Positions 4,837-6,421 of a stretch of 6,421 bases of DNA are shown here, in pieces (the first letter of the stretch is position 1; the number at the start of each line of letters is the position of its first letter). The translations under genes and the position numbers were made by a program. Location: contig JADGRK010000151.1 of assembly GCA_017880985.1 (NCBI GenBank), positions 1 through 6,421 on the forward strand, in the 5' to 3' direction. This stretch comes from Rhodoferax sp. (GTDB taxonomy: Bacteria; Pseudomonadota; Gammaproteobacteria; Burkholderiales; Burkholderiaceae_C). A model generated the notes under the pieces. It did no database searches, was not told where the DNA came from, and saw nothing but the letters and a program-made list of their open reading frames with translations.

Positions 4837-6421
4837 TCAACCGCCGTGAATCTTCATCATCACCGGCACAATCAACAGCGCCACGATGTTGATGATCTTG
4901 ATCAGCGGGTTGATGGCCGGGCCAGCGGTATCCTTGTACGGGTCGCCCACCGTGTCACCGGTCACGGCGGCTTTGTGGGTTTCAGAGCCCTTGCCGCCGA
5001 AATGGTTGTCTTCGATGTACTTCTTGGCGTTGTCCCAGGCACCGCCGCCGGTACACATGGAAATGGCCACAAACAGGCCGGTCACGATGGTGCCCATCAG
5101 CAAGCCGCCCAAGGCCGCCGGGCCGAGGATCAGACCAACCAGAATCGGCACCACCACTGGCAACAAACTCGGGATCATCATCTCTTTGATGGCGGCGGTG
5201 GTCAGCATATCGACAGCGGTGTCATATTCCGGCTTGCCCGTGCCTTCCATGATGCCCTTGATTTCCTTGAACTGGCGGCGTACTTCGACCACCACGGCAC
5301 CGGCGGCGCGGCCAACCGCTTCCATCGCCATGGCACCGAACAGATAGGGAATCAAGCCGCCAATGAAGAGTCCAATGATGACCATCGGGTTGCTCAAATC
5401 AAAAGTGACGTGCGTGCCATAGGCATCAAGCTTATGGGTGTAGTCGGCAAACAGCACCAGCGCGGCCAGACCGGCAGAACCAATGGCGTAGCCTTTGGTG
5501 ACGGCCTTGGTGGTGTTACCAACGGCGTCCAGCGGATCCGTAATGTCGCGCACGCTCTTGGGCATGTCGGCCATCTCGGCGATGCCGCCCGCGTTGTCAG
5601 TGATGGGGCCGTAAGCGTCAATGGCCACCACAATGCCGGCCATGCTGAGCATGGCGGTGGCGGCAATGGCGAGTCCATACAAACCGGCCAGGGAATAGGC
5701 AGTGTAGATAGCGACGCAGACAAACAGCACCGGCCAGGCGGTGGAACGCATCGAGACGCCCAGACCGGCAATGATGTTGGTGCCGTGGCCAGTGGTCGAC
5801 GCTTGGGCGATGTGCTTCACTGGCGGATATTGCGTGCCGGTGTAGTACTCGGTGATCACCACCAGGGCGGCGGTCAAAATCAAGCCCACGGCACAGGCAC
5901 CAAACAGCTTCATCTGGCTACCTGTTGCGGTGATGGCGTTGTCAGGCATCAGCCATTGCGTCACAAAGAAGAAGGCAATCAAGGACAGCACACCGGCCAC
6001 TGCCAGACCCTTGTACAGGGCTGGCATCACGTTCTTCATGCCGGGCGAGGCCTTGACAAAGAAGCAGCCAATGATGGAGGCCACGATCGATACCGCGCCG
6101 AGTGCCAGCGGATAAACCACCGCGCTCATTCCCGCACCGGTGATCAGCAGGGCGCCAAGCACCATGGTGGCAATCAGTGTGACGGCGTAGGTTTCAAACA
6201 AGTCAGCCGCCATACCGGCGCAGTCACCGACGTTGTCACCGACGTTGTCGGCGATAACGGCCGGATTGCGGGGGTCATCCTCGGGGATGCCGGCCTCGAC
6301 CTTGCCGACCAGGTCGGCGCCGACGTCAGCGCCCTTGGTGAAGATGCCGCCGCCCAGACGGGCGAAGATGGAGATCAGCGAACCGCCGAAGCCGAGGCCG
6401 ACCAGTTGGGTGACCACGTCT
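4837..6421 (-). CDS. hppA: Membrane proton-pumping pyrophosphatase, K+-independent type (N-terminal part outside window)
   Basis: This inner-membrane enzyme hydrolyses pyrophosphate and uses the energy to pump protons outward. About 528 codons are present; the frame runs off the right edge, and family members are near 680-700 residues, so roughly 150-170 N-terminal residues are missing. Visible family motifs, counting the GTG at 6417 as residue 1: the substrate-binding DVGADLVGKVE (31-41), EDDPRNPAVIADNVGDNVGD (46-65), DAYGPITDNAGGIAEM (267-282), WDNAKKYIED (461-470) and GDTVGDPYKDTAGPAIN (487-503). Many hydrophobic segments lie between them. In GNTTKAVTKGYAIGSAG, Lys304 (bases 5506-5508) and Thr307 occupy the two positions that distinguish K+-independent from K+-dependent enzymes, where the latter have Ala and Ala/Gly. 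A chain lacking the Na+-pump type glutamate cannot be excluded by eye, but the Lys points to a H+ pump. The gene ends MKIHGG and has its own terminator, so it is a separate transcription unit. Confidence 0.96.
   Translation of the reverse strand, partial: DVVTQLVGLGFGGSLISIFARLGGGIFTKGADVGADLVGKVEAGIPEDDPRNPAVIADNVGDNVGDCAGMAADLFETYAVTLIATMVLGALLITGAGMSAVVYPLALGAVSIVASIIGCFFVKASPGMKNVMPALYKGLAVAGVLSLIAFFFVTQWLMPDNAITATGSQMKLFGACAVGLILTAALVVITEYYTGTQYPPVKHIAQASTTGHGTNIIAGLGVSMRSTAWPVLFVCVAIYTAYSLAGLYGLAIAATAMLSMAGIVVAIDAYGPITDNAGGIAEMADMPKSVRDITDPLDAVGNTTKAVTKGYAIGSAGLAALVLFADYTHKLDAYGTHVTFDLSNPMVIIGLFIGGLIPYLFGAMAMEAVGRAAGAVVVEVRRQFKEIKGIMEGTGKPEYDTAVDMLTTAAIKEMMIPSLLPVVVPILVGLILGPAALGGLLMGTIVTGLFVAISMCTGGGAWDNAKKYIEDNHFGGKGSETHKAAVTGDTVGDPYKDTAGPAINPLIKIINIVALLIVPVMMKIHGG

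Noticed and set aside
5394..5771. Minus-strand open frame of 125 codons inside hppA
   Set aside because: It is an out-of-frame shadow of the clearly conserved hppA frame, with Pro/Ser-rich translation and no domain.

Overview
The window reads as an ordinary, housekeeping-type chromosomal segment of a betaproteobacterium, most likely Comamonadaceae (Rhodoferax/Polaromonas-like). The evidence is the high G+C coding sequence, the protein sequences, and three different short interspersed sequences that I recognise from memory as recurring in Comamonadaceae genomes. No database search was possible, so the taxonomic call is an inference.

Layout: the first 118 bases are the 3' end of a plus-strand ribonuclease HI gene (rnhA). 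Everything else is on the minus strand. In transcription order from the right end these are: the C-terminal three quarters of a membrane proton-pumping pyrophosphatase (hppA, truncated by the window edge) with a clear Rho-independent terminator; a small lipoprotein of unknown function with a possible promoter just upstream; a conserved-looking 187-residue protein of unknown function; and then the molybdenum cofactor genes moaA, mobA and moeA. rnhA and moeA converge across a 58-base gap.

How the genes work together: MoaA starts molybdopterin synthesis by rearranging GTP with a radical-SAM mechanism. MoeA inserts molybdenum into molybdopterin. MobA adds GMP to give the guanine dinucleotide form used by DMSO-reductase-family enzymes such as nitrate reductase and formate dehydrogenase. 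mobA and moeA overlap by 4 bases (ATGA), and the unknown protein ends only 23 bases before moaA, so it may be co-transcribed with the cofactor genes.

I see no undescribed system, phage, CRISPR array or insertion sequence. The most interesting feature is that two unrelated dispersed repeats lie in frame inside moeA, each adding residues to the enzyme, while a third repeat type fills the moaA-mobA gap. There is no gene-free stretch longer than 300 bases; the gaps are 119-176, 2186-2297, 3459-3481, 4046-4158 and 4735-4836.
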